Shown: one piece after another, positions 1 to 10,215 of the stretch | Numbering within the stretch: position 1 is the first letter of the stretch | How the letters are laid out: the number at the start of each line of letters is the position of its first letter | NCBI GenBank assembly: GCA_009760855.2 | Contig: WPIO01000133.1 | Location: forward strand, 831,001-895,000 | From: Cristatella mucedo | Lineage: Eukaryota > Bryozoa > Phylactolaemata > Cristatellidae | Direction: 5' to 3' | Length of the DNA: 64,000 bases | Notes under the pieces: generated by a model | Seen by the model: only the letters and a program-made list of their open reading frames with translations | Database searches by the model: none | What the model was told of the DNA's origin: nothing | Translations under genes and position numbers: made by a program

Positions 1-445
1 CCGGCAGCGGTGCGGCACTGCAGCCACCGAATCACTCTGGGCTGGTTTTTAGATGCAGGCGAAGGTCAGGCTGCTCGGTCTCGCGATCGAGTGTGACGTA
101 CGAGCGCTCGACCACAGTGCGCTGCCCGCTCGTGCTAGGACATCTGCCGAGCAGCAGCAGCAGCAGCAGCGGCGACTGACCGTCTGCCTGCCGCCAGAAT
201 ATGGCTGCCACTCCCGCATTGCCGGTAGCCCGTCGTCGCAGGGCGGCTGGGTCGTGGCCGCTCGCATCTAGCCTGCCGATTGAAGTAAAGCGAGTGTGGG
301 TCACTCTCCGAGTCCTGCTTGAGTGCACACCATTGTCTCCTCTGAGCATTGGTGGCATGGCATTGCAAATACCCTCTCGTGGCTGGAGGAGGGAAGATCT
401 CCTCTCAACTTACCGATCGTCCTGCGAGTATAGCTGGTACTTACT

Positions 446-632
446 GGGCCGTGATTGCGCAGCATGTAAGGTGATCGCTCTTCACGACCGAGGTCGCGGG
501 TTCGAATCCTGCAGTAGGCGATCCTTTATTGCCTCCAACTGCAAGCTATAGCACATAGCCGTCAAGGCTCTTCAGCTGCTATGCGATTGTGGCTCCTAAA
601 TCAGCTAGTATTTATTGTTTATCTATTTACTC
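446..632 (+). mobile_element. SINE-B copy (tRNA-like head)
   Basis: SINE-B consensus, read across its copies here: a head GTGAGCCGTGATGGCGCACT, a B-box-like GGGTTCGAATCCTGC, then GATCCTTTATCGCCACTGC, an AGGCTCTTCTGTCGCTATA stretch and a 3' end AAGAGGCTGTTAAATCAGC. This copy has the B box intact and ends AAATCAGCTAGTATTTATTG; the AAGAGGCTG segment is mutated. The head resembles a tRNA but lacks a clover-leaf, so it is a pol III-type retroposon and not a tRNA gene. Confidence 0.75.
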
Positions 633-731
633 AAGTGAACCGCTTCGGGTCCATTTCTTTTAGTGGCTCTCCCTCTTGTCAAGGTAATCGCCTGTCAGAG
701 TCCAGGGTCTCATTTTTTTAGGGGCGAGAAT

Positions 732-936
732 GTGTAGGGCAGTGGTTCTCAACTTTCCTAATGCTTTTAATAACCCTTTAATACAGTTCCTCATCTTGTG
801 GCGACTCCCAAGCAAGAAATTATTGTGTGCGAAACGTGGAAGTGCGCGTTTTCCTATGGTCTTAGGCGACCCTTGTGAGGGTCGTGCGACCTCTAAAGGG
901 GTCGCTACCCACAGGTTGAGAATCGCTGGTCTAGGG
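732..936 (-). mobile_element. SPIN-like hAT MITE, copy 1 (with 8-bp TSD)
   Basis: A short non-autonomous DNA transposon occupies 740-928. It starts CAGTGGTTCTCAAC and ends GTTGAGAATCGCTG, so the ends are inverted repeats. Flanking 8-mers are GTGTAGGG (732-739) and GTCTAGGG (929-936), a target duplication with one mismatch and TA at positions 4-5, as expected for the Buster branch of hAT. The interior carries ACAGTTCCTCATCTTGTGGC and GGGTCGCTACCCACAGG, which match my recollection of the SPIN (SPACE INVADERS) family in reverse orientation. No transposase is present; at 189 bp it is a MITE. Internal divergence is moderate, so it is not a fresh insertion. Confidence 0.82.
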
Positions 937-1940
937 GCTAACTCGAAGAGTCGGCAATTTAACTGCGAAGTCGTTGGTCAGGGCAGGCCAGGTTAGGCAA
1001 CTTTCTCACCGTCGGTTATTGCAGCGTGCCCTGGTTCCCTTACTCAGCGGCCCTTAGCAACGCAGCAGCGCGTGTCTTTCTTTGCGCACTATAGGCCCAC
1101 CGGCACGAAGTGATCGGCTCAGAGATCGGGGCCAAACACCAAACAGAGTTTGGCGCAAGGCGGAAGGAGGCGGGGTTGCCGCCTGGCAGCTCATGCGCTT
1201 CGGCTTCAAGGGAAGCAGCGCTCGCTGCCGCCCTACTATGGGTGTATTAACTTTTTCTAATATGAATCACAGCGGTTGGTTCACTGTTGCTTACTTTTCG
1301 TATTCTTGATCGAGCCCAGCTCGGCGGTCCTGCGGTTAGCAACAGCACGGCTTGATCGTGACACCGGCTGTCGAGGCCCGAGTTTGTTGGTGAGTGCAAC
1401 CAACATACAGTCAGAATCTAGGTGCCAGCAACCGTTGGAGGAGAGGGGTCCGTTCAGGCCAGAGCCGAGCCCGAGCAGCAGGGCAGCCTGCCTGTGCCTC
1501 TTGCTCGAGCAGGCGCCGTTGCTAGGGCCTCAGAGCTGCTAGTGCGCCGTTGGTCTTTTGCAAAAGCATGAACCGTGACTGGGTCGGCAGAGGTGCGATC
1601 GCCGTGCGGTGATAGTGTTCTGTGCCAGTGTGCGTGTGACGTGCGTTTCCAGAAGTAGTGTCGGGAAATAGTGTCCGTGCTGTTTGCTGAAGGCAAGCGC
1701 AGCAGAACCGACGGCTGCTAGAGACGGTCAGTCGCCTTTGCGTCCAATCGTGTTGCTCGCGAGCTGATAGCGGGTGCACCGCTCGAAGGTGGCTCCTCAC
1801 GGCGTGTCGGTTACTACTACTTCGGTTTTTGCTCCGGGTGGGTTGGGGGCCGTGCCATGTCTGCATAATATGTTACCTACGTACTACTACGTCAGGCTAG
1901 CATCTCGAAGCGTCGCTTTTCCTTTTATAATGATTTACAG
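937..1940. other. Unassigned stretch upstream of exon A
   Basis: No recognised repeat or exon. A good splice-donor-like GTGAGT follows 1389 (after an open frame from about 1300), but its phase does not join the exon at 1941, so I do not call it. GC content is higher than in the surrounding intronic DNA, and 1440-1870 is CpG-containing. The 5' part of the unrecognised gene could start here or left of the window. Confidence 0.3.
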
Positions 1941-2035
1941 TGGACAAGCAGATGAAGATGATAGACGACGAAGCCAAGGAGATAATCAATCTCCTGCACA
2001 GCACCTACGCTCACTGCCTCAGCGCTCTGACAAAG
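1941..2035 (+). CDS. Unrecognised gene, internal exon 1 of 6 seen
   Basis: Acceptor TGATTTACAG precedes the exon and donor AAG|GTGAAT follows it. It enters in phase with two leftover bases (TG) and leaves in phase 0. The 31 residues include KMIDDEAKEIINLL followed by HSTYAHCLSALTK, a helical, mildly acidic segment. The next five exons all join in matching phase without a stop until 13849, which random splice-like sites would be unlikely to produce. I do not recognise the family. Because the exon starts in mid-codon, at least one earlier coding exon must exist. The region downstream is filled by LINE-A copies, so the intron is about 2.7 kb. Confidence 0.6.
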
Positions 2036-2483
2036 GTGAATGCTCTCAAACTCCATGTGCTCTGCAAGGGTTCGTAGGAAAAATGACTCGATGCAGCTGT
2101 CTGTCTGGCTCTCTGCTTCCTCTGTTGTCAAGGCTGCTGCGTGTGCACATTACAATTAGAATAACGAATAGAATTCATTAGAAACGCCCCGTGCCACCGC
2201 GTGTTTGAGCACTCTCTTCTGCACCTTGCCGTGCCGCATGAGGCAGCAGTGCTGCTGCCGACGTGCCACTTGGTAGTCCGGGGAAGGAAGCCACCAGGAA
2301 GTAAGCCGTTAGCCTCCGATGGGCTCCACATAGTCGTGGTGGGCGTGGAGCGTTGTTTGGTGCCTCCATTTCCTGCGTCACCGTGGCTATTGCCATCGCT
2401 AGGACAGTGCTCGCCCGAACGTTCGAACGCTCAGATTACAAATGAGTGGGGGAAGGGCAAGGTTTCCTGCGTCACCAATGATT

Positions 2484-2895
2484 CATAATAATATTAATAA
2501 TAATAATAGTGATAGAGCATTTGTATAGCACCCTCGGAGAACTGAATCTCTTTCTAGACACTTTACAGATTCTGTGCAGAAAACATTAAATGATTGGTGG
2601 TAACATCTGCAAGCAGCAGGCATAGTGTGAGCTGGTACATGCATGTGAAGGATGAATCACAAATACCCACCAAATGCTTTAACAAACAGGCGCGTTTATT
2701 AAGCTTCATTTTAAAGTCGTCATGCCAGAGGACGTTGTGACTTACGTCGGTAGTAAGTTCAAGGCTTTTGGAGCATGGGAACTAAAGGTTCTGTCTGCAA
2801 TGGTTTTAAGGTTTGTGCGAGGTATGGCTAAGCGATTCGAGTCAGAACATCGGGTTGTATAATTCTTTGCCTGGTTGGGGATTAGTTCAGATAGG
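2484..2895 (-). mobile_element. LINE-A 3' fragment
   Basis: LINE-A, sense strand, ends AAGCGCCTAGAAAGAG / ATTAAGTTCTCT / GAGGGCGCTTTATC and then a TTA-rich tail. This copy shows the tail (as AATAATAAT on the plus strand), the diverged hairpin and the 3' UTR with the end of the RT reading frame. It is old and interrupted by stops. Confidence 0.8.
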
Positions 2896-3890
2896 TAATA
2901 ATAACAATAATGTTACACTTATTAAAGCGCCCTCAGATAACTCAAATCACTTTCTAGGCGCTTTACATTAGCTGCAAAGGAAACTCGATCCGATGGGGAT
3001 TAGTATCATGCTTGATAAACAACATGAATAACATGGTTAGGGGTGACATGCACAAGGTCAGTATGCAAGTATGGCTAGTGGCACTATGCACAGTGTCAGC
3101 ATGCATAAACACATAAAGGACGAATAACAGGGATCCACTAAATGCTGTCCCAAATAGGTGTGTTTTAAGTTCTTTTTAAATGTGGTCAAGTCAGGGGATG
3201 TTGTGACGAAAGTCGGGAGTAAGTTGAAGGCTTTGGGAGCATACGAACTAAATGCACGGTCTCAAACCAATTTGAGGTTTGTACGAGGTATTGGTAAACT
3301 GTTGGACTCCGAAAAGTGGATGGTACTATGCTTGGCGTGGTGGGGGAGTAGATCTGAGAGATAGGCTGGAGCCAAGTAACAAAGTGACCTAAAAGTGAGC
3401 GATTAAACCTTGAAGTCGAAGGCGTTGCTTGACTGGCCAGTGCAGGTCGGCGAGAAGTGGTGTGATGTGGCAACTTCGACGCTCACGACAGACAAGCCTA
3501 GCTGCAGAGTTTTGCACCAGCTGCAATCACATGATTGCACATGCCGGTAGGCCAGTGAGCAGTGAGTTGCATAAGTCAAGACGGGATGTCACAAATGCAT
3601 GGACCAACTTAAATGTGGTAACCCTGTCTAAACAAGCCCGAATAGAGGCAATGTTGTGTGGCTTAATTAGGCAGACTTGACTGGGGAGCTGATGTGGTAA
3701 TCCAATTAAAGGTCACATCAGAACATGACATTTCGATTTCGTGCAGATTCAACAGGTTTTCGGCTGGCAGACCCGTTTTTGAGCGTTTTCCTTTCCAACT
3801 CTTGAATCACACTTGGTTTGCACGTAACTAGTAAGCTAGTTGTATCATTAAATTTAAGAAAACTTGCAGCTATCTATGTGCTAGGTAGGT
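2896..3890 (-). mobile_element. LINE-A 3' fragment with RT C-terminal region
   Basis: Directly abuts the previous copy. The tail and hairpin lie at 2896-2965. The 3' UTR shows the CATGCACAAGGTCAG motif family, and 3158-3890 corresponds to the RT C-terminal part. Minus-strand peptides include PTVYQYLVQTSNW and further upstream the QNSAARLVCR-type motif region. Many stops make it non-functional. Confidence 0.8.
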
Positions 3891-4504
3891 ATGATAGGTA
3901 GGCTGGAGCCAAAGCGTGGACAGACCTAAAGTAAGTGGCAGAACCTTAAAACCTAGACCCTGGTTGATTGGGATCCAATGCAGGTCGGTGAGAAGTAGTG
4001 TGATGTGGCAACTGTGGCCCTCTCGACACACGAGCCGAGCTGCTGAGTTATGCACCAACTATAAGTGCCTGATTTCACATGCTGGGAGACCAGCAAGCAA
4101 TGAGTTACAGGAGTCGAGACGGGATGTCACAAGTGCACGGACCAATTAAGATGTGGTATCCCTGTCTAAACAAGCCCGAAATTTAGCAATGTTATGTAGC
4201 TGAATGTAGGCAGACTTGACTGTGGAGCTAATGAATACATCTTGTTAAAGTTCACTTTGGAACAGCACACCTAGATTTCGTAAAGACACAGCAGGAGATA
4301 TGCTGGGAATGCCGATTTTGAGCATTAAGTTTTTCAAATTTGTGAATCACACCTAGTTTGCCCATAACTAATAAGTTCGTATTGTCGTCATTCAATTTAA
4401 GAAATTCTCTGTTGTGTTTGCCACTTTCGAAAGGAGCTGACTCGTGTGGACGGCTTACAAAGTCCGCAATTTTTCGAGCAATGTCTAAACAGTGTGAGGA
4501 CATG
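3891..4504 (-). mobile_element. LINE-A RT fragment
   Basis: A second piece of the RT region starts at AGGCTGGAGCCAAAG and repeats the order of motifs already covered in the previous copy, so it is a separate insertion and not a continuation. The minus-strand peptide contains FLKLNDDNTNLLVMGK, the conserved post-YADD motif of this family. Confidence 0.75.
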
Positions 4505-4729
4505 TTAATTCAGGACCTCATTTGCACAGCAGCAGCAGAGAGCACCAGCAGCATGTCACGTGCAGTCTGCGCATCAGCCAATAGGCTGTATTTAGTGCTG
4601 CACTAAATCGAACTCATACGATCTGTGCCGTTGCCAAGTGCTTCGAGCACCTTACCTATAGGTTACTGTGAGTGTGGGGATGGGTCACGTACATCCTGAA
4701 TTTCAATCGCATCGTGGTTGGTTGCGCAG
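4505..4729. other. Intron sequence, nothing recognised
   Basis: Unique-looking intronic DNA between the LINE-A fragments and the exon at 4730. No repeat family of this window matches it. Confidence 0.4.
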
Positions 4730-4884
4730 GAGGAGAAGGAAATGCTGTGGGTCGACTACGAGGCTCGCCACAAGCCGTCAGCTGCTGCGGCAGGCGATGC
4801 TGCACTGCCCGGTGTCATGGCTGACAAGGCGTTGAATCACATCAACGTCAAGATTCCCGAAGTTGACGTGTTACCGGTGGACAG
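4730..4884 (+). CDS. Unrecognised gene, internal exon 2 of 6 seen
   Basis: Acceptor GGTTGCGCAG, donor GTGGACAG|GTATGG. Starts phase 0, matching the previous exon, and ends with two bases (AG) of a split codon. The 51 residues begin EEKEMLWVDYEARHK, then an alanine-rich linker (PSAAAAGDAALPG), then KALNHINVKIPEVDVLPVD. The clean borders and the charged sequence ending in a hydrophobic IPEVDVLP motif look like genuine coding. The track of AAG/GAA repeats just after the donor (4919-4944) is intronic. Confidence 0.6.
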
Positions 4885-5155
4885 GTATGGCGGCATGCAT
4901 GCTTAAACGTGAAAGTGTCGAAGAAGAAGAAGAAGAAGAAGAGGGGCCGAAGGATCGTTGATCGCACGTCTCTTTCTCTCTGCTTCTCGCCGGCTGCTGC
5001 TGCTGTCAGGCGTAGTCGGGGGATTGGAGTGGCCGCCGAGCCTGGGCTCGGCGGCCGACCTGCTTGCTGCTGCCGAGCTCGTGCGCGTCGGCGTGGTGGC
5101 TGCTGCGGCGGCGGTGCGACCTCGCTGTCGAGCGCCTTTGCTCGCCGTCCGTTAG

Positions 5156-5243
5156 GAAGGGCCGCCGGAAGCACCCTGCAAAGGGCCGAAAAGGAGCCGA
5201 GAACGCGATGGCTGCTGCTGATGATGCTGAGCCCTTGGCTAAG
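5156..5243 (+). CDS. Unrecognised gene, internal exon 3 of 6 seen
   Basis: Acceptor CGTCCGTTAG, donor GCTAAG|GTAGAG. The first base completes an Arg codon with the AG left over from the exon ending at 4884. It then reads KGRRKHPAKGRKGAENAM and AAADDAEPLAK and ends in phase 0. The first half is strongly basic and looks like a nuclear-localisation-type stretch (inference); the second half is acidic and alanine-rich. The acceptor lacks a long pyrimidine tract, which makes this the weaker of the six exons, but the phase match on both sides supports it. Confidence 0.5.
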
Positions 5244-5420
5244 GTAGAGCGTGTACGTTGCTGCTGCCGCTGCCGCCGGAGCCATTGCCGCAGGCAGCCT
5301 GCGGCTGCCTCCTTACTCTGCAGCCACCGCCGTGCGGCGGCGGTGGCTGCTCGGTGTGTCTCCGGTGCATAAAACCGGGTTCTTGCATCACCTTGCACGA
5401 TGTGTTCACCGGTCATGCAG

Positions 5421-5497
5421 TTGCAGGACGACTCGAAGAGAGGGATCGTCGCCTCTGCTGTCATGGCTGCCGCTCCGTCTGCTGTGGCCACGGTCAG
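5421..5497 (+). CDS. Unrecognised gene, internal exon 4 of 6 seen
   Basis: Two nested acceptors are possible, CATGCAG|TTGCAG and TTGCAG|GACGAC, six bases apart, a NAGNAG-like arrangement that would add or remove Leu-Gln without changing frame. The donor is GTCAG|GTGAGA. The segment reads DDSKRGIVASAVMAAAPS then AVATV and leaves two bases (AG) of a split codon. It begins in phase 0, as required by the exon before it. The intron that follows is about 6.1 kb and holds a large purine-rich microsatellite, LINE-A, LINE-B and SINE copies. Confidence 0.5.
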
Positions 5498-5689
5498 GTG
5501 AGAGGATGCGCATAGCAGGGCGGCCTTGTCAGAGGAACTTGTCAGCTGTATTTCAACTGCAGGGCCCTGGATGAATTGCACTAGCCAGCCGAAGGGAGGT
5601 GAATGTCGTGCATGCTGCACACATGGTAAGGGGGCGTTATAATGTTGGCAATAAACAAATAGAGGCAACAAGGGGAGAGTCCGAGAGGG

Positions 5690-5970
<281 letters not shown>

Positions 5971-6020
5971 ACGTGTGAAAGGGAGAGCAAGAGAAACAGA
6001 GAGGGAGGGCGGGAAAAGGA

Positions 6021-6165
6021 GCTCTGGTTTGGCCCATGGGTAGTAGTGCTCACCTTTAATAATCAAGATCGTGGGTTCAAGCCCTGCCGCACGTGTAAAG
6101 CACCTGGATAGAGATTACCTTCTCTTAAGAGGTTGCTAAATTACTGAATTATTTATTTATATATT
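6021..6165 (+). mobile_element. SINE-A copy, diverged
   Basis: SINE-A consensus from the copies in this window: GAGCTGGTTTGGTCCAGTGG, B-box-like GGGCTCGAGCCCCG, ATATGTGAA, and the hairpin tail GCGCCTGAATAGAGATTAAG / TTCTCTTGGGGCGCTATACA / AATGAATTATT. Here the B box reads GGGTTCAAGCCCTGC and the tail ends in TTATTTATTTATAT. Confidence 0.7.
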
Positions 6166-6715
6166 TCGAGAGTTAAAGAGAGAGAGAGGGGGAGAGAGAG
6201 AGGTGGGTCTAAAACAACGACTTGTTAAAGATTTTGCCTATTTTTGGCCATCATACTCCTCACTTTTTCTCTCAGTAACTACCCCAAAGGACTACTTTCA
6301 CTCAATTCCGTGCAGCACCTCACTGTCTGGAATCAAGGCAGCTACGAGTGACATGAAATTCATCTAATCAAAGAAGACTACTAGCTCTCTCGAGACCCTA
6401 TTTCAAATGTCCTACTTCTATAGATCTGCTGCTGTCATGTGTAACTAACATAATAAATATGTCCTTAGCCTCTGATTGTATCCCTGTACCTTCCTAAAAG
6501 GCTGCTGTTACAGCTAATACGGCGTCCCACTTAATTAGTGGCCTAACAACCAGGTCATTCGGAGTCGTTTGTTCATACAGCAATGCCAAATCTAGTCTGG
6601 CCACAGCCCTCATGGCTGGCTGTTCAACGTGGTCGCCAGCGTATGGTTTCTTACGTTAAATTAACACGTTTTTAGTTAATCTTTTCCATTTAAAGTTTCT
6701 CTCTAATACCTAAAT

Positions 6716-6850
6716 ACTAAACCCTATTACCTAAACTCAAAAGCTCAACCCCCCCCCGAAAAAAATACAAAATCTAACCATAAGCCGTAAACCCCAAAAC
6801 ATACAACCACTACATATTAACCCAAAATCCTGAACCCTAAGCTAAAAAGC
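6716..6850. repeat. CCTAAA-rich, telomere-like low-complexity tract
   Basis: A degenerate run of CCTAA, CCCTAA and CCTAAAC words on the plus strand (for example AAACCCTATTACCTAAAC and GAACCCTAAGC), with a C9 run and an A-rich spacer. No word repeats perfectly in tandem. It may be ordinary low-complexity DNA. Confidence 0.4.
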
Positions 6851-6877
6851 TATATAGGTAGACTCTCTCTGCTTGTT

Positions 6878-7067
6878 GATAATAATAATACATTTGGTAA
6901 AGCACCTGCAGATATCTCTTTTTAGGTGCTTTACACTTGCTTCAAAGGAAGTACGATCGAATGGTTAGTGGTAGTATGCTCAATAAACAACAATAACATG
7001 GTTAAGGTGACATGCACAGGGTCAGCATGCAAGTATGGTTAATGGCACCATGCACATAAGCACATAG
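6878..7067 (-). mobile_element. LINE-A 3' end fragment
   Basis: AATAATAATA tail, hairpin with diverged arms, then the 3' UTR motifs AACATGGTTA and GACATGCACAGGGTCAGC. It abuts an oppositely oriented LINE-A RT fragment at 7068. Confidence 0.8.
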
Positions 7068-7985
7068 AGGTTGCATTGTTTTGCTTGATTCTTTGGCAGC
7101 ATTTGATGCGATTGATTACTAAATCCTTCTCGAGCACCTGTCACCTCCCACGGGCATCACTGGCACTGCAATATAATCGTTTAGGTCCTATCTCAGAGGG
7201 AGACTCTGCATAGATGTAAACTGGCAAAGATCATTCGTAAACCAATCAAATACAATACCTCAGAGCTCTGTGGTTGGTCTGCCTCTTTTTTAACAATTTA
7301 TACTCGCTCTTGCTGATGTGATCGTCTAGCACAATCTAGGCTTTCACTGCTACTCAAATGACACACAGCTATGGTTTGATCCCTCCCAGCGCTCAAGCAC
7401 ATCAAATTCCTTCGCCTCGCTTGCTGCATGTATTGCTGACATCTGCACTTGGATGGTAGCAAACTATCTCAATTGGATGGCGATATAACCAACTTGCTAG
7501 GTATGCACAAACCAAGTGTGACTCAGAAATTGCTAAGCTTAATGCTCAAAATCTGCTCTCCCACCATATCTCCTCTGCTGTGTCTTTACGAAATCTATGT
7601 GTCCTGTTCCATAGTGACCTTTACCAAGACTTACTCATCAGCTCCACAGTCAAGTCTGCCTACTTTCAGCTACATAACATTGCTAACATTTTGGCTTGCT
7701 TAGACAGGGATGATCACAGTAATACATTTGTACAGCACCTTCAGAGAGCTGGATCTCTCTCTCTAGGCACTTTACAGATGCTGCATGTAAAGCATTGCCA
7801 AATGCTTGCTAGTAACATCCAAAGACAGCAGGCACTACATCGAAATTGGTCCATTCATATGTGACATCCCATCTCGACTTCTGTAACTCACTGCTTGCTG
7901 GTCTACCGGCCTGTGCAATCAGGTGCTTACAGTTGGTGCAACATTCGGCAGCTAGGCTTATCTGTCACGAGTGTGTTGCGACTGT
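7068..7985 (+). mobile_element. LINE-A RT fragment, split by a later LINE-A
   Basis: Plus-sense RT region from a SLAAFDAIDY-like motif at about 7090, through a degraded GVPQGS/YADD region near 7250-7370, to the [17 protein letters not shown] region at 7875-7925. At 7709 the sequence breaks after AGACAGGGA and resumes near 7840 at ATTGGTCCATTCAT, the next expected bases. The interval is an inserted minus-strand LINE-A tail. Confidence 0.78.
7710..7839 (-). mobile_element. LINE-A 3' tail inserted in another LINE-A
   Basis: A hairpin-bearing 3' end (CAGCACCTTCAGAGAG to GGCACTTTACAG on the plus strand) with about 60 bases of 3' UTR lies antisense inside the plus-strand copy at 7068-7985. It is therefore younger than its host. 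Confidence 0.72.
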
Positions 7986-8345
7986 GGCAGCATGCCAGGC
8001 TGTATATGAATGTACATCAATCATCAATCATGCATTTGTACGAATGCTGTGGTCACCTCATCCTCAACCGTTGCTTTCGATGGAGATTGTGGACCATGCG
8101 TTTGTGTGTTGGGTTGTCACCTAGTCTTGCATGGGATTGGGTAGCACTGATTAACTGTAAAGTATAGCTTGCCATGAGCCACTTGGCCATCGGGCCAAGA
8201 TACTATCCAATCAGAGCCAGCCGGGGTAGATTCTACTTGCTTAGCTTGGGGTGGGGGGATTGTGAAGATCTCGCTGTCAGGCTTAGCAAGTTGTTGACCT
8301 GCATTTGTTCATCAATGAATTTTTGGAGTATATGGCGTGTGATCT
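7986..8345. other. Unassigned intronic DNA
   Basis: No coding or repeat assignment. A Tyr/Asn-rich stretch at 8000-8060 may be decayed LINE-A. Confidence 0.3.
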
Positions 8346-8510
8346 AAACAGCCTCAGTGGTTATGGCGGTTAAGGTGCTTGCCTCGAACCATGGTCAAGT
8401 TGAATGTATTTGATGACCGAGGTCGTGGGCTCGAGCCCCGTGGCATATGTGAATCGATCGAATAGAGATTAAGTTCTCTTAAGGTGCTATGCAAATGAAT
8501 TATATTACTA
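8346..8510 (+). mobile_element. SINE-A copy
   Basis: Head near GGTTATGGCGGTTAAGGTGC, B box GGGCTCGAGCCCCG, tail GAATAGAGATTAAGTTCTCT, then AATGAATTATATTAC. It carries a roughly 15-base expansion between the A-box and B-box regions. Confidence 0.8.
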
Positions 8511-8796
8511 AGCCTACTGCGACCTGGGAGCATTCGGCTATCTGACATCTGGTCCCTCGCAACTTGGCCAGTGAGTAACTAAAACGTAGAAATTTCGTTA
8601 TTTTGATTTTTTGAGTGTCATTAATTACGAATGGGATTTTTATCTGCCAACATGTTGGCAGCTCGTATGTCGCCAGACTGTTTCAGGGAACTTCTGCCTG
8701 TGTGAGCGTGCTTCTGCCAGAGCTTCTTTGGAAGGAGGCAAACTGTTCATGGCATCACACTTGTTAGGTTCTTGCTATGTATCGCTCATCCTTCTT

Positions 8797-9362
8797 CGAT
8801 GTATCTCCGTCAGTAACTCCACAAAGTCATAAAGACCATGTGGGTGTTACGCAGGAGAGTTTTGTATAGCGCACTCACAGCCTAAGCGGCTTTCGGTACG
8901 CATTCGGTAGCCAACAGACTTCGTCTCACGCAACAAAGAGAAAGTGGGAAGCATAGCAGAGTCAGGAGAGCAGTTGAGGTAGTGAGTAGCATAGAAGTAG
9001 CAGTTCAGGACCGCTGTGATGTGCCATAGTTGGCAGTTGGAGAGTAGATGTCGTTGCATAAGAATTGTTGAAGCGAGTTCCACAGTCTAGGACCTGCAGA
9101 GCTAAAGCTTCTGTCGCCAACTGTCTTTAAGCGGAGGAATGGGACAGCTAATTTATTGTCCACACAGGACCTGAGGGCGCCAACAGGCTGAAACTGATGC
9201 AGCAGTTCAGCTAGGTACGAAGGAGCCAAGCCGTGGCGGGCCTTGTGGGTCAGCATAGGAACTTTGGTCTGTATCCTTTGCTCAACCGGCAACCATCCTA
9301 GCTCTTTCAGCAAAGGTGACACGAGCTCAAACCGCTTCTTGATAGCCCAGGATGAAGGGTGC
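8797..9362 (-). mobile_element. LINE-B 3' end with RT C-terminus
   Basis: LINE-B is the second RT family. Its sense 3' end reads TTGTTGCGTGAGACGAAGTC, GGCTACCGAATGCGTACC, GTGAGTGCGCTATACAAAAC, TGTGGAGTTACAGACGGAG. The minus-strand frame 9005-9373 carries LVSPLLKELGWLPVEQRIQ, then KARHGLAPSYLAELL and GDRSFSSAGPRLWNSL, the C-terminal region typical of CR1/L2-like LINEs. Truncated at its 5' side where SINE-B begins. Confidence 0.85.
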
Positions 9363-9500
9363 TCGCTATTCATGACCGAGGTCGTGGGTTCGAATCCTGC
9401 TGTGGGCGATCCTTTATTGCCAACTGCAAGCAGCGGTGATATCCGTTAAAGCTCTCCTGTCGCTATAAAATGATGCTGTTAAATCAGCTAATTTTTCTTT
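9363..9500 (+). mobile_element. SINE-B, 5'-truncated
   Basis: Starts inside the head at TTCATGACCGAGGTCGTGG, B box GGGTTCGAATCCTGC, then TTTATTGCCAACTGCAAGC and TGTTAAATCAGCTAA. It sits against the LINE-B fragment end. Confidence 0.82.
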
Positions 9501-9810
9501 TCTTTCTTGAAAATCCTACGCTTGTGATTCGGTGCAATGAGTGGTACATGTTGCACCAATTGCATCAATTGCAAGGGCTGTCTTTTATCTATATCCTAGA
9601 TTTACTTTTAGCTTTAGTTTTGCTAGAAATCATTGTTGAACTGTGCAATGCTGACCTAGAAAGGAAAGTTATATTTGTCAAGCTGTTGGTCATTAGGCTT
9701 TTGTTTGCTTGGTAATAAAAAGGTAGTTTCAGTTGTGAACATAATTTTGCTTTGCCTTTTTAATTCTTCTGACACTTTGCGTTATGCTTAGCATGTAAAA
9801 ATGCTTTTTC
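9501..9810. other. AT-rich intronic DNA
   Basis: A T-rich stretch with a short plus-strand hydrophobic frame (9470-9715) that has no splice or start support. No recognised element. Confidence 0.35.
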
Positions 9811-9957
9811 GAGCTGATTTGGCCCAGTGGTAAAGTTGCTCGCCCCGATCAAGGTCTGGCTGAGGTCGTGGGCTCGAGCCCCGAGGCATATGTGAAGCTC
9901 CTGAATAGGTTAAGTTCTCTTGGGGCGCTATACAAATTAAATGTATTTATTTTTATA
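9811..9957 (+). mobile_element. SINE-A copy
   Basis: Complete head GAGCTGATTTGGCCCAGTGG, B box GGGCTCGAGCCCCG and tail TTCTCTTGGGGCGCTATACA. Confidence 0.88.
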
Positions 9958-10039
9958 ATATGCTATGCCACCAGTGATGATTACCGGATAACTCCTTGGC
10001 ACAGTTCCTTTGTGTATTTCTTAGAAGGCATCCCAACTT

Positions 10040-10215
10040 GAGTCCTAAATAGCAGGAAGCTCACCAATCAACACATCAATCTCAAGGTCACTCAGTTTTT
10101 TAATCTCTTCATGCTCTCACTCTAGCCTACCTTTCGGAAATACTTCTCATCCGGCTTCCCATTATACCACCAGCGCTTCTGATGTTGGCCGTTTGGCTGT
10201 TTCTCTTATAACAAA
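10040..10215 (+). mobile_element. LINE-A RT C-terminal fragment, very diverged
   Basis: Matches loosely the LINE-A segment after LADLHWLPVKQRI: CATCAATCTCAAGGTCACTC then CTCTAGCCTACCTTTCGG and CATTATACCACCAGCGCTTC. Low identity. Confidence 0.4.

Noticed and set aside
141-170. CAG repeat encoding poly-Gln at 141-168
   Set aside because: Six to seven CAG units in a frame without start, splice or homology support.
446-632. tRNA genes suggested by B-box motifs (GGTTCGAATCC, GGCTCGAGCCC) in many places
   Set aside because: The heads do not fold into a clover-leaf, are repeated with the same non-tRNA tails and are truncated or nested like SINEs.
6716-6850. Interstitial telomere sequence
   Set aside because: CCTAA words are irregular and do not form a tandem TTAGGG array.
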